In this document: positions 8,788 through 17,802 of the stretch, in pieces
Numbering within the stretch: position 1 is the first letter of the stretch
Layout: each line of letters opens with the position of its first letter
DNA from: CAWAYH01 sp963786195
GTDB lineage: Bacteria > Acidobacteriota > Vicinamibacteria > Vicinamibacterales > 2-12-FULL-66-21
Assembly (NCBI GenBank): GCA_963786195.1
Contig: CAWAYH010000005.1
Coordinates: 124,001-188,000, forward strand
Direction of reading: 5' to 3'
DNA length: 64,000 bases
Notes under the pieces: model-generated
Told to the model about the DNA's origin: nothing
The model's input: only the letters and a program-made list of their open reading frames with translations
Databases searched by the model: none
Made by a program: the position numbers and the translations under genes

Positions 8788-10017
8788 CTACGCAGGCTGT
8801 GAGCCGGCGGCGGCGGTTCCTATCGTGCCGTAGGTCAGCCGCCGCCACACCCACTCCATCGGTCCGTACCGGTGCGTCGACAGCCACCACTTGCTGAACG
8901 GGATCTGCAGCCCGTAGATGACGACCGTGAAGATCAGATCGAGGGCCGGTCCCACCTTGCCGAACAAGCCCAGGCCGTAGCTGTAGAAGATGAGCGTGCA
9001 GATGACCGACTGCATCAGGTAGTTCGTGAGCGCCATGCGCCCGACGTACGAGAACGGCTCGAGACGGACGCGCCACACCGGGTCTTGATAGAGCAGGACG
9101 ATGGTCGACGCGTAGAAGAGGCTGAGCGCGGGAAGCGCGGCCGACTGGATGACGAACATCGTATACGTCAGGCCTGACGGCGCCATCGGGTTCGGGTGAT
9201 ACATCCAGTCGAGCACCACAACGATGAAATTGCCGATGAGGCCTATCGGGCCTCCGATCATCTGGGCCTTCTTCCACCATCCGAGATACGCTGAGGGGTT
9301 GCGCAGATACCCCTGACGCCAGATGTAGGCGCCGAAGAGAAACAGGCCGAGGATGCGCGTGAGGAAGAGGACGAACGAGTTGAGCATCGCCCAGTCGATG
9401 GCGCGCTGCCTGAAGATCTCGCCGATCGTTCCCTGCGAGTAGATTCGAATCTGTTCCGCGAGGTTCGGTGTGGGCGGCGCCGGCGGCGGGGGTGCGCCGA
9501 ACATCATCGCGATGAAGAAGCCGCCAAAGAGCAGGACCATGAACCAGTACATGAACTGGCCCCAGCGCAGCGTCCATTTTTGCGAGCTGTTGCGGAAGAG
9601 CATGAGGAGGAGCCCGCAGACCCCGTAACTGATCAGGATATCTCCCCACCAGATCCCGAACGCGTGCGCGACGCCTATCAGGATCAAGACGACCATTCGT
9701 CTCGCGAAGAAACCCAGCCCGCGTCCGCGCGCGACGGCGCGCTCCATCTGAATAGCGAAGCCGATGCCGAAGAGCGTCGCGAAAATCGTGATGAACTTGC
9801 CCGAGATCAGCCAGTCCACCAGCGCCTGCGCGATGCGGTCGGCGGTCCCGGTCCACATGAGGGACGGTTGGAAGTAGGCGGCCGCGGGCGAATTGAAGCC
9901 GCGCATGTTGGCGGCGAGGATGCCGAACAGCGCAGCGCCCCGCAGGCAGTCGATGACCGTAATACGCTCGGCGGACGGTACCGGGCCGAGTGACTCTTCC
10001 ACTGCCAGTTCCTGCAT
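8788..10017 (-). CDS. DUF418 family membrane protein
   Basis: 409 residues. The N-terminal signature RITVIDCLRGAALFGILAAN followed by MRGF and the C-terminal MEWVWRRLTYG define DUF418 (YeiB-like). About eight hydrophobic helices are visible, with LISGKFITIFATLFGIGFAI and GRMALTNYLMQSVICTLIFY as conserved family segments. The function of DUF418 proteins is not established; they resemble acyltransferase-3-type membrane proteins. A second, clearly distinct DUF418 gene lies at 61191-62432. Confidence 0.9.
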   Translation of the reverse strand: MQELAVEESLGPVPSAERITVIDCLRGAALFGILAANMRGFNSPAAAYFQPSLMWTGTADRIAQALVDWLISGKFITIFATLFGIGFAIQMERAVARGRGLGFFARRMVVLILIGVAHAFGIWWGDILISYGVCGLLLMLFRNSSQKWTLRWGQFMYWFMVLLFGGFFIAMMFGAPPPPAPPTPNLAEQIRIYSQGTIGEIFRQRAIDWAMLNSFVLFLTRILGLFLFGAYIWRQGYLRNPSAYLGWWKKAQMIGGPIGLIGNFIVVVLDWMYHPNPMAPSGLTYTMFVIQSAALPALSLFYASTIVLLYQDPVWRVRLEPFSYVGRMALTNYLMQSVICTLIFYSYGLGLFGKVGPALDLIFTVVIYGLQIPFSKWWLSTHRYGPMEWVWRRLTYGTIGTAAAGSQPA

Positions 10018-10121
10018 CAGAGTAGCTCCCCGGTCGATGACCGGCGCAGTATAAGCCGGGATGAACCCGATACCCCGCGGTTTTTGGGGATGGACGCACC
10101 TCTACTTGAATCGGAACGTGC

Positions 10122-10139
10122 GGTGCATCACACTGCACC
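10122..10139. promoter_or_regulatory. Inverted repeat upstream of the aldolase gene
   Basis: GGTGCA-N6-TGCACC, a perfect 6-base dyad 28 bases before the ATG at 10167. It sits about where a -10 would be if TTGAAT at 10106-10111 is a -35. Possible operator; weak evidence. Confidence 0.25.
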
Positions 10140-10166
10140 CCTGCGATTTAGCGGTCAGGAGGGTGC

Positions 10167-11084
10167 ATGAGGTCGACGCGGGTGCCGGCGGTCGTCATGG
10201 CGTGCGCGATCGTCGCGTTTTTCGGGCTGCCTCCGAGCTACGCTCAGCAGCAGCGCCACAACCGGATCGTCGACGTGCTCGCACGGGGCCAGGTCGTGCT
10301 CGGATGGTTCGCGCCCGGGCGGACGCCTGACGCCGCCACGAAGGCGGCGCAGGACAAGCAGATGGACTTCGTGTTCATCAACATGGAGCGCGTCCAGAGC
10401 TATCAGCCGGCGGAAGTGAAGGCCTTTCTCCAGGCGCTGGCCGAGGGCGGCACCTCGAAGAACCCGAACGATCATCCGTTGATGACTCGCATCCCGATCT
10501 TCCACGACGACCCGGCCGCCGCGCGCCAGCGCGTCGCGGAGATGCTGAATCTCGGCGTGCATGCGATCGTCTTCCCGGGAATGGAAAGCGAGGAGGAAGC
10601 GAGAGACGCGATCGCCGCCATGCGGTACGCACAGCCGGCGGCGTCGAAGTATGCGCAGCCGGCCGGTGTCCGGCCAGACGAGGTGGGCGCGGCGCCCGAC
10701 TACTGGGGATTGTCCGCGCCGGACTACAAACGCAAGGCGGACCTCTACCCGATCAATCCCGACGGCGAGCTGGTCTCCATCTTCATCGTCGAGAGCGAGA
10801 AGGGCATCGCCAACAGCCGGGCGATCACCCGCCTGAGGCCGACCGTCGCCATCCCCGGTCCGGGAACGCTCAGGAGCGTGTACAAAGGCGACATGGTGAA
10901 GGTCGAGCAGGCGATCCAGACGCAGCTCGCGTCGTGCAAGGAGTTCAACGTTCCGTGCGGCATCACGGCCAACGCGGCCGACATCGGGAAGCGGATCCAG
11001 GAAGGCTTCCGGATGATCATCATCTACGACCGCGATTATCCCGAAACGATCAAAGTCGGGCGCGAGGCGGCGGGACGCAAGTAG
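10167..11084 (+). CDS. Exported HpcH/HpaI (citrate lyase-type) aldolase
   Basis: 305 residues. A signal peptide (MRSTRVPAVVMACAIVAFFG, cleavage near SYAQQQ) is followed by a TIM-barrel of the HpcH/HpaI type: VLGWFAPGRTPDAATKAAQD, DFVFINMER, RIPIFHDDPAAARQRVAEML, NLGVHAIVFPGMESEEEA, SIFIVESEKGI and ITANAADIGKRIQEGFRMII. Relatives are metal-dependent class II aldolases of 2-keto acids. An export signal on such an enzyme is unusual compared with cytosolic HpaI. SD AGGAGGG precedes the ATG. Confidence 0.85.
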   Translation: MRSTRVPAVVMACAIVAFFGLPPSYAQQQRHNRIVDVLARGQVVLGWFAPGRTPDAATKAAQDKQMDFVFINMERVQSYQPAEVKAFLQALAEGGTSKNPNDHPLMTRIPIFHDDPAAARQRVAEMLNLGVHAIVFPGMESEEEARDAIAAMRYAQPAASKYAQPAGVRPDEVGAAPDYWGLSAPDYKRKADLYPINPDGELVSIFIVESEKGIANSRAITRLRPTVAIPGPGTLRSVYKGDMVKVEQAIQTQLASCKEFNVPCGITANAADIGKRIQEGFRMIIIYDRDYPETIKVGREAAGRK

Positions 11085-11090
11085 GCAGGT

Positions 11091-13814
11091 TTATTCGGCG
11101 CGAAGCGCCTCGAGGGGATCGACACGGGCGGCGCGGCGGGCCGGGCCGAACGCCGCGACCAGGCCGGTCGACAGCAGGACGAGCGCGACCGCCGCCGTAG
11201 ACGACCGGATCGTGCGCGCGCGCGTCGAACAGGAACGCCCGGACGAGCGCTCGAGCGCGGCGGCGCCGGCGAGTCCCGACGACCAGGCCGACGACCATCA
11301 GCCGCGTGGCGCGTCCCGAGCACCATCTGAAGAATCGCCGCCGGCACCGCACCGAGGGCGATTCGCACGCCTATTTCCCGGTGCGCTGCGGCGACGAGAA
11401 ACGCCATGAGCCCGTAGATACCCACCGACGCGATCACGACCGCGAGCGATCCGAACAGCGCCAGCACGATCATGTTGAACTTGCGCTGGGCGACGAGCGT
11501 GCCGAAGTGCTGCTCGATCGTCTGTGGTTCGTAGACGACCGCGTTCGGGATGACGGACCGGATGGCCGCCTGCACGTGTGGGGCGACCACGCGCCGGATC
11601 CGGCGCCGGTACGAACCACGATGTCGGCGCTCCGTCTGATCGCTCTGCAGGAACGGAATGTACGCTTCCGGCGGCACCTCTGACTCGGGCCCACCCAGCC
11701 GCACGCCGCGGACGATGCCCACGACGGTTCGCGGCGCTTCGTTCAGGATGATGATCTGGTCCATCGGATCGCGCGATCCGAAGTAGCGGCGGACCGCCTC
11801 GTCGCTGAGCACGACGACGGGCGGGGAGCCCGCGACGTCTCCGGCCTCGATCCATCGGCCGCGGATCAAGCGTCGATCGCATGACGTCGAGATACGTCGG
11901 CGTCGACGCCATGCACGAACGCTTCGTCGTCTCCCGTGAAGACCGACTCGGCTGGCCCGGCAGCTGCACCGGCACACGTCATCGAGTTGCCTGACAGCGG
12001 AAGACCGCTCGACAACGCGCGAAGCCGCAACGACGCCCGGCACGGCCTGCGTCCGCTCGAGCGCCGCCATGATGAGCGGGTGCGCGGCGGCGAGGCGGCG
12101 GAGCGCTCGAGCGCGGGCTGACGCGGACCGCGGAGCCACGCCGACCGACAGGACGTGTTCGGGATTCAGGCCGAGGTCGATCTGCATCAGGCGCACGAAG
12201 CTTGAGATGAAGAGACCGGCGCCCGCGAGCAGCACGACCGCGAGCGCGACTTCGGCCATCACGAGAATCGTGCGGAGCCGCTCGCCGACCGCGCCGCCCG
12301 ACTGTGCGATCGGCCGCCCAGCCGCAGCACGCCCGCCACGTCAGGCCGCGAGAACTGCGAGCGCGGGCAGCGTGCCGAAGAGCACGCCGCGTGACGAGCG
12401 CGGCCAGGGCGGCGACACGCCAGCACCCGCAGATCGACGGCAACGTCAGCCAGCCGCGGCAGTTGCTCGGGCAGCGTCGCGCGCAGGATCTGCGACGCCC
12501 CAGAACGCAGCCAGCACGCCGCAGCGCCGTGCCGAGGCACCGACAGCATCAGGCTCTCGACGAGCAGCGCGCGAGCGAGATCCCAGGGACTGGCGCCGAG
12601 CGCGGCGCGGACCGCGAGCTCGCGGCTGCGCGCGACCGCGCGCGCGAGCAGCAGGTTCGCGACGTTGAGGCACGCGATGAGCAGCACGAAGCCGACCGCG
12701 CCGAGCAGGAGCAGCATCCAGGAGCGCACGCTCGGCCCGACGATCGCGTCCTGCAGCGGCGCGCACGACGATCGCCGCGATCGGCGAACCAGCGCGGATA
12801 CTCGACCGCCAGCGCGTCGCGAATCTGCGTCATCCGGGCGGCGGCCCGCTCGAGCGTCACGCCCGGGCGCAGCCGCGCCGACGACGGTGAGGTTGTAGGT
12901 GCGGCCGGCGCGTGCGGATGGCGTCGCGCGGCGAGACGACGAACGGCACCCAGAAGTCCGACCGGCTCACGACAACCGACCCGATGGGCCAGGTGAAGTC
13001 CGCGGCATCACGCCGACGATCTCCCACGTGCCGTTCTCGAGCGTCAGCGTCTGGCCGATGACGTCCGGTCGCGCATGAAAGCGGCGGCGCCACAGTCGCG
13101 TCGCTGATGATCGCGACCTGCGGCGCGCCCGTGAGCTCGTCGCCGCGCCTCGAATCGGCCGGCCGATCGCCGGCGCGACGCGCAGCACGTCGAAGAGCGA
13201 TGCCGTGATGCGAACGGCGCGCAGGTTCTCTGCGAGCGGCGCACCGGCGTCGTCGCGAGGCGGCCGGCGCTGCCGACGCCGCCATGCTCTCGAAGACTCG
13301 CTGCCGCGCGCGCCACTCCACGATAGTTCTGCCGGGCGACAGTCATCGGCCGGCCCGCGTCCAGCAGGTCCGTTTCCGCGACCGAGACCAGCCGAGCCGC
13401 CTCGGGGAAGGGCAGCCCGCGCAGCGCGACGGCGTCGACGACCGAGAAGATCGCGGTGCTGCGTGCCGATGCCGAGCGTCAGCACGACCAGGGCCGCGGA
13501 CGCGACGCCAGGTGACGACCAGAGACCCCGCCACGCGTAGCGCAGATCGCGCCGGAGCACGTCGACGGGACACCGATGCGGACGGACCGATCTCGACCGC
13601 CCGCGCCGCGAGACGCTGACCCCAGGCCGCGCGGACGAGATCGCGAACGGTCGCGCTCCAGAATCGCAGCGGGACGCAGCAGCCCCGATCCGTATTTCGG
13701 ATGCTCGCGATCCTGCCGGAAGAATGCCAGCAGATCGTCGCGGTAGCGCTGGCGGAACGCGCGCGGATAGAGCCGCAGGAGCAGCCGAGAAGATGCGTTC
13801 GCCCGGGCGCCCAT
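11091..13814 (-). CDS. ADOP-type FtsX/MacB ABC permease (several frameshifts)
   Basis: The gene spans about 907 codons read across several frames. The N-terminus (LLLRLYPRAFRQRYRDDLLA) is the cytoplasmic leader of acidobacterial duplicated orphan permeases. It is followed by VLRRDLRYAWRGLWSSPGVA and the first transmembrane segment, a MacB-like periplasmic core, LLLLGAVGFVLLIACLNVAN, a repeated FtsX unit with MAEVALAVVLLAGAGLFISS, LFGSLAVVIASVGIYGLMAF and REIGVRIALGA, and the tail ARVDPLEALRAE with TAA at 11091. Its start overlaps the PadR stop codon (TGATG), so the two are translationally coupled. The clustered shifts could be sequencing errors or decay. No ATPase gene is adjacent, as is usual for these orphan permeases. 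Confidence 0.78.
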
Positions 13815-14168
13815 CACTCGGGGCCGGGAGGAGCTTGCGCGCCCGCGCGTAGTCGACGACGCGGCTGAGCCGCCGCAGGTGTGCGTGCAGCGCGGCACGG
13901 CCGGCGGGCAGCAGGCGGTACGATCGACCACGCCGCGCGTCCGACCGCGTCAGCGCGCCGATCGCGCCTCGGCGATGAGGCCCTCGCGCTCGAGGCGCTG
14001 GATGGCCTGATACAACGTCCCTGACCCGAGCGACAGCTCGCCTCCGGTGCGCGCCTCGATGTCGAGCTTGATGCCGTAGCCGTGCTGCGGGCCGTCCACC
14101 AGCGACAGCAGGACTTCGAAGGCGATCGGGGTGAGGTCGGAGCCCTGGCCGCGGCCGGCCGGCGTCAT
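13814..14168 (-). CDS. PadR-family transcriptional regulator (one frameshift)
   Basis: The winged-helix segment is clear: DLTPIAFEVLLSLVDGPQHG, then YGIKLDIEARTGGELSLGSG and TLYQAIQRLEREGLIAEA. After a shift near 13950-13965 the family continuation is DARRGRSYRLLPAGRAALHA and HLRRLSRVVDYARARKLLPA. The total of about 117 residues is normal for PadR. The TGA overlaps the permease ATG. PadR/ADOP pairs are a common acidobacterial arrangement in which PadR represses the pair. Palindromic sites lie directly upstream (14181-14216). Confidence 0.85.
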
Positions 14169-14180
14169 GCCCGGGACGAT

Positions 14181-14216
14181 ATGTCACTGATTGACATGTT
14201 GTCAAATGACATGTCA
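14181..14216 (-). promoter_or_regulatory. PadR operator/promoter candidate with overlapping dyads
   Basis: Three overlapping palindromes occur within 36 bases: ATGTCA-N5-TGACAT (14181-14197), TTGACA-N3-TGTCAA (14191-14205) and TGACATGTCA (14207-14216). On the minus strand TTGACA followed 16 bases later by CATATC could be the -35/-10 of the PadR operon, so a bound dimer would block initiation. The sites start 13 bases before the PadR ATG. Confidence 0.6.
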
Positions 14217-14225
14217 ACGCGTGAG

Positions 14226-15108
14226 CTACTTCGGCGCCGCCTCCAGGAACTGCCGGATCTGCTTCACGGCGTAGTCCACCTTCATGTCGAACACCATCTT
14301 GCCCAGCTCCGCCGACGACTGCCGCGCGTCGCCCGAGATGCCGTTGTTCACCCTCGGCGGGGCTGCAGGATCGGTCTGGCCGCGGCCGCGCTCGCCCGCG
14401 GCGCGTATGGGATCGCCCAGCGCGGTCTTGATGAGATCCTTGCGAACCCAGCCCTGGTCGCCGCCGAGGTAGATCATCTCCGACGTGTCGGGAATCCCCG
14501 CGTGCGAGCTGCTCGGATAGTTCTTCGACTGGAGGTACTTGTCGAAGTCGCCGTTCGCCTTCGAATAGACCTCGTCGCAGTAGTAGATGTGGATCCCCTG
14601 CGGCGCATACTTGTCGTCCAGCTTCTTCGCGACGTCTCGATACGCGTTCGGCTGGCCGCCGCCGTGGTCGCCCATGAGGATGACGTTCTTGAAACCGGTG
14701 ACGATCGACTGCTCCGCGATGCGCTCGAGCACCGCGCCGAGCAGCTCGGGCGTCAGCCCGATCGTGCCCGGCAGCTGCGCGCTCGCGTTGTTCGGCGTGT
14801 ACGGCAGCACGGGCATGGCGATCGCATTCCCCAGCTTCAGCGCGATGGCCCTGACCGTCGCGCGTCCCATCAGGTTGTGACCGCCGTTGACGTTCTGCGG
14901 ACCGCGCTGCTCGGTCCCGCCGGTGTAGATGAGCGCGGTCGTCTTGCCGGCCTCCAGCGCCTGCTTTCACTTCGGGCCAGGTCATCATCTCGAACTCGAC
15001 CAGCGGCTCTTTGGACTGGCTCGCCGGTTTGGCGGCGGGCGACGTCTGTGCGGACCCGGTAGTCGCCGTCAGGACAAGGGCGGCAATCGTGGCTGGCAGG
15101 CGAAGCAT
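14226..15108 (-). CDS. Secreted creatininase-family protein with altered metal motif (one frameshift)
   Basis: A signal peptide (MLRLPATIAALVLTATTGSA) and linker lead to FEMMTWPEVKQALEAGKTTA. The family core follows: LIYTGGTEQRGPQNVNGGHN, then AIAMPVLPYTPNNASAQLPG, IGLTPELLGAVLERIAEQ and VILMGDHGGGQPNAYRDVAK. Canonical creatininases have E-x-H-G and a downstream Asp as metal ligands; here these read E-Q-R-G and His. One extra base near 14966 breaks the frame. An amidohydrolase role is the family expectation but the substituted ligands make it uncertain. It lies 11 bases downstream of the winged-helix/TPR gene, probably in one operon. Confidence 0.82.
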
Positions 15109-15119
15109 CCTGGCTCTCC

Positions 15120-16481
15120 TTAGTGTTGAGGCCTCTGGGCTCCGGCCCCTGGCCTCTGATCCTCGGGCGCGCCCACGCGTTGTAACACGTTTTGAAACCT
15201 GGGATCCGATCGCAACGGCGCGAACGCCGGGTGCACGCCGGCGAACACCAGCCAGTCGGTATGGTGATTCGCCGCGAGCTCGAGCGAGTCGAGCGCTCGG
15301 GACCGATCGCCCACCTGCGCGAACGCGACGGCGGAGACGACGCCGGCCTCGTTCGGAGACGCCGAGCGCCTGCCGGCCTGCACTTCGGCCAACCCGATGC
15401 AGATGCGCGCCGGAACGAACTCGGGCAGCAGGGCTTCCGCCTTCCCGCAGCTGGCGACCGCCTGGTCGAAGTCGCCGGCGTAGAACGCCGCCGTTCCACG
15501 ATCGGTGTGCGCACTGGCCGACGTCGGCGCGAGCTGCACGGCGCGCGTCGCGTGCCGCAGCGCCGCGTCGTGTTTCCCCGCCGCGCTCAGGTATCGGCTG
15601 TACCACTGGTGCGCCCGCGCCGAATCGGGACTGAGCGCGACCGCCCGTTCGAGGTGCCACGCGGCCGAGTCCCAGTCCCAGTCGAAATGCAGCAGCGCCG
15701 CGCCGTACACGGCATGCGCATCGCCAAGCCGCGGATCGATTGACAACGCCTTGAGGCCCGCGGCCTTGGCCTGCGAGTACGCCGTCTGCGGTGGCTCGAC
15801 GCGATAGGTCCCGATGATCAACTTGGCGTCGGCCAGCCCCACGTAGGCCTCGGCGAATTGCGAATCGAGCTCGATCGCTTTCTCGAAGTGTTTGACCCGC
15901 GAGAGGAGCTCCGACGGCGCTGCGTCAGCAAGACCGGAAGTCCCACGCTCGAACTTCGCGATCGCCGCGACACTGTGCCGCGCACCGTAACCCGGCAGCC
16001 AGCGCGGAGCGTCAGTCAAGGGCAGCGCGAGGGCCGCGCACGCCACGGCAGCGGCGGCAATCCCGGCCCACAGGACCGGCCGCCGCCGGCCGCGGGCCTC
16101 CACCGGATTCGGCGTCGCCGCGGCGGACGCTGATTGTTCGCGAGCGGGCGCGACGTCGGTGACCGGCGCCGCGAGTTTGTAGCCCAGACGTGGAACCGCC
16201 TGGATGATCGCCGACCGGGACGCGGGGTCGTCCAGCGCCACGCGGAGCTGCGCGATGCAGAAGTTCAACCCCGCGTTGAAATCCACGTGGTTGTCGTCGC
16301 CCCACACCACCGCGCGGAGCTGGTCTCTGGTCACGAGCGCTCCACGCCGCGCGACCAGCTCCCGCAACACCTTGTAGGGCTGTGGCTGCAGTTTCACGAG
16401 CGCGTCGCCGCGCCTGAGCTCGCACCTCTCGAGGTCGAGCTCGAACGGTCCGAACTTCACGGCTGGCATCGGATTCGTCAA
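15120..16481 (-). CDS. Winged-helix (OmpR/CadC-type) DNA-binding protein with TPR sensor region
   Basis: 453 residues. Residues 5-110 form an OmpR-type winged helix: KFGPFELDLERCELRRGDAL, then VTRDQLRAVVWGDDNHVDFN and IIQAVPRLGYKLAAPV. A single transmembrane helix (VLWAGIAAAAVACAALALPL) follows near residue 140, then five or so TPRs (FEKAIELDSQFAEAYVGLAD, then HLERAVALSPDSARAHQWYS and HATRAVQLAPTSASAHTDRG). The layout matches CadC-like membrane-bound regulators with a periplasmic TPR part. The target is unknown; the downstream creatininase-like gene is the natural candidate. A second in-frame ATG lies four codons downstream. Confidence 0.9.
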   Translation of the reverse strand: MTNPMPAVKFGPFELDLERCELRRGDALVKLQPQPYKVLRELVARRGALVTRDQLRAVVWGDDNHVDFNAGLNFCIAQLRVALDDPASRSAIIQAVPRLGYKLAAPVTDVAPAREQSASAAATPNPVEARGRRRPVLWAGIAAAAVACAALALPLTDAPRWLPGYGARHSVAAIAKFERGTSGLADAAPSELLSRVKHFEKAIELDSQFAEAYVGLADAKLIIGTYRVEPPQTAYSQAKAAGLKALSIDPRLGDAHAVYGAALLHFDWDWDSAAWHLERAVALSPDSARAHQWYSRYLSAAGKHDAALRHATRAVQLAPTSASAHTDRGTAAFYAGDFDQAVASCGKAEALLPEFVPARICIGLAEVQAGRRSASPNEAGVVSAVAFAQVGDRSRALDSLELAANHHTDWLVFAGVHPAFAPLRSDPRFQNVLQRVGAPEDQRPGAGAQRPQH

Positions 16482-16549
16482 CCTCCGCGAATTCTATGCG
16501 CTTCCTGTGCGACCGCTCATTGTAGCCGCTGACGGTCCCTCGTAGTGTC

Positions 16550-16590
16550 AACCACGGACAACAACCACGGACAACACGGACAACACGGAT
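16550..16590 (+). repeat. Dispersed ACCACGGACAACA repeat, extended copy
   Basis: Three to four imperfect units of ACGGACAAC(A) occur in a row (ACCACGGACAACAACCACGG, then ACAACACGGACAACACGGAT). Related to 6472-6497 and, inverted, to 38303-38345. It lies in the gap between divergent genes. Confidence 0.5.
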
Positions 16591-16614
16591 CGAGTCGGGT
16601 GTGAGGAGTGAATC

Positions 16615-17086
16615 ATGCGGAGACCTGCGTGGGGCGTGCGCGCGGCGGTGGGTACGACTGTGATGGTCGTTGCCTGTGGAGGGTCGCCCCCGACCGGCCC
16701 AGGGCCGTCGCCGGGGCCAGCGGTCCTCTCGGTCGGCGGCCAGTATCGAATCGATCAGCAGGGCGTGACCGATACCTGCAATCAGGGCACGCAGATCCCG
16801 TCGGTGAACGGGACTGTTACCCACACTCCCTCGTCGTTCACGTTTACGATGTCGGACACCGGTGGGACGAATTTCAGCGGGACGGTCGAGAACAACGGCA
16901 ACTTCGTCGCCAATGCCGTGTTCGGACCGGACAGCGGCGGGCAGACCTTCACGCCAGCGCTTGCAGGGGCGGTTTATCGCGACAGGGTTCACGGGTCAGC
17001 TTGCCGTCGACGTCCAGCCCAGGAACTGCAACTTCACGCGCAACTGGACGGCCACCAAGCAGGGCTCCCCGAATACGTTCCCCTGA
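16615..17086 (+). CDS. Small lipoprotein of unknown function (one frameshift)
   Basis: ATG 16615 begins a lipoprotein signal with lipobox VVACGGS (Cys about residue 21), followed by a Pro/Gly-rich linker (PPTGPGPSPGP). The mature part is a beta-rich domain: SVGGQYRIDQQGVTDTC, VTHTPSSFTFTMSDTGGTNF, SGTVENNGNFVANAVFG. A shift near 16950-16970 joins this to GRFIATGFTGQLAVDVQ and RNCNFTRNWTATKQGSPNTF, ending at 17086. No family was recognised. The pattern (one antiparallel domain with a Cys pair) suggests an outer-membrane-anchored binding protein. Confidence 0.65.
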
Positions 17087-17153
17087 CGCCGGCGGACTGA
17101 TTGTCCGGGCAGGCGAAGGCTTGTAGGATACGCGAGTTGCCAGGAGGGAGCTC

Positions 17154-17720
17154 ATGAAACGAAGACTCGCGTTTCTCGCCGCGGTGGTTGTGATCTCGAT
17201 CGGTGCGTTCCGCTTCGCTGCCGTTGCTCAGGCGCCCCAGCCACCCCAGGCGCCGAAACCGGGGCCCGAGCACCAGCGTCTCGCGTACTTCGTCGGCACC
17301 TGGACCAGCGAGGGCGAAATGAAGGCCAGCCCGATGGGTCCAGGTGGGAAGACGACCTCCAAGGACGTCTGCGACTGGTACGACGGGCACTTTGCTGTCG
17401 TGTGCCGCTACGACTCGAAGGGGCCGATGGGGGCGAGTAAGAGCCTCGCGATCATGACCTACAGCCCGGAGGAAAAGGTCTACACGTACTACGCAACGGA
17501 CAGCTCCGGCGGGATGGCCATGACCTCGATTCCGAAGGGAACGGTCAAGGGCGACACCTGGACCTACACGGACGAGAGCCTGATGGGTGGCCAGAAGGTC
17601 AAGTTCCGGGTCACGATCAAGGAGGTGTCTCCCAAGATGCACACGTTCCTCATGGAAGCCCAGGGGCCCGACGGGAAGTGGGCGACCATGGCGGAATCCA
17701 AGAACACCAAAGTGAAGTAA
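17154..17720 (+). CDS. DUF1579 family secreted protein
   Basis: 188 residues with a signal peptide (RRLAFLAAVVVISIGAFRFA, cleavage near AVAQ). The DUF1579 beta-barrel pattern is visible: HQRLAYFVGTWTSEGEMKAS, CDWYDGHFAVVCRYDSKGPM, LAIMTYSPEEKVYTYYATDS and GDTWTYTDESLMGGQKVKFR. Function unknown. The SD AGGAGGGAG lies upstream of the ATG. Nothing in the context defines a role. Confidence 0.9.
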   Translation: MKRRLAFLAAVVVISIGAFRFAAVAQAPQPPQAPKPGPEHQRLAYFVGTWTSEGEMKASPMGPGGKTTSKDVCDWYDGHFAVVCRYDSKGPMGASKSLAIMTYSPEEKVYTYYATDSSGGMAMTSIPKGTVKGDTWTYTDESLMGGQKVKFRVTIKEVSPKMHTFLMEAQGPDGKWATMAESKNTKVK

Positions 17721-17745
17721 GCCAGACCCCGCACCGCAACCTGAA

Positions 17746-17785
17746 TCTCAGCTGAACGCGGCCTTCACGGCGCATTCAGCTGAGA
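17746..17785. promoter_or_regulatory. Perfect 11-base inverted repeat before the ABC permease
   Basis: TCTCAGCTGAA-N18-TTCAGCTGAGA lies between the DUF1579 stop and the permease ATG (17803). TATACT at 17791-17796 follows and could be a -10. The dyad could be an operator or the terminator hairpin of the gene upstream; there is no T-run on its plus-strand side, which favours an operator. Confidence 0.4.
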
Positions 17786-17802
17786 CTTCGTATACTGCGC
17801 TC

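Noticed and set aside
12967..15660. Very long minus-strand open frame (897 codons)
   Set aside because: It passes through the permease N-terminus, PadR, creatininase and TPR genes in the wrong frame for most of its length; only short stretches coincide with the real frames. High GC makes such long stop-free frames common.
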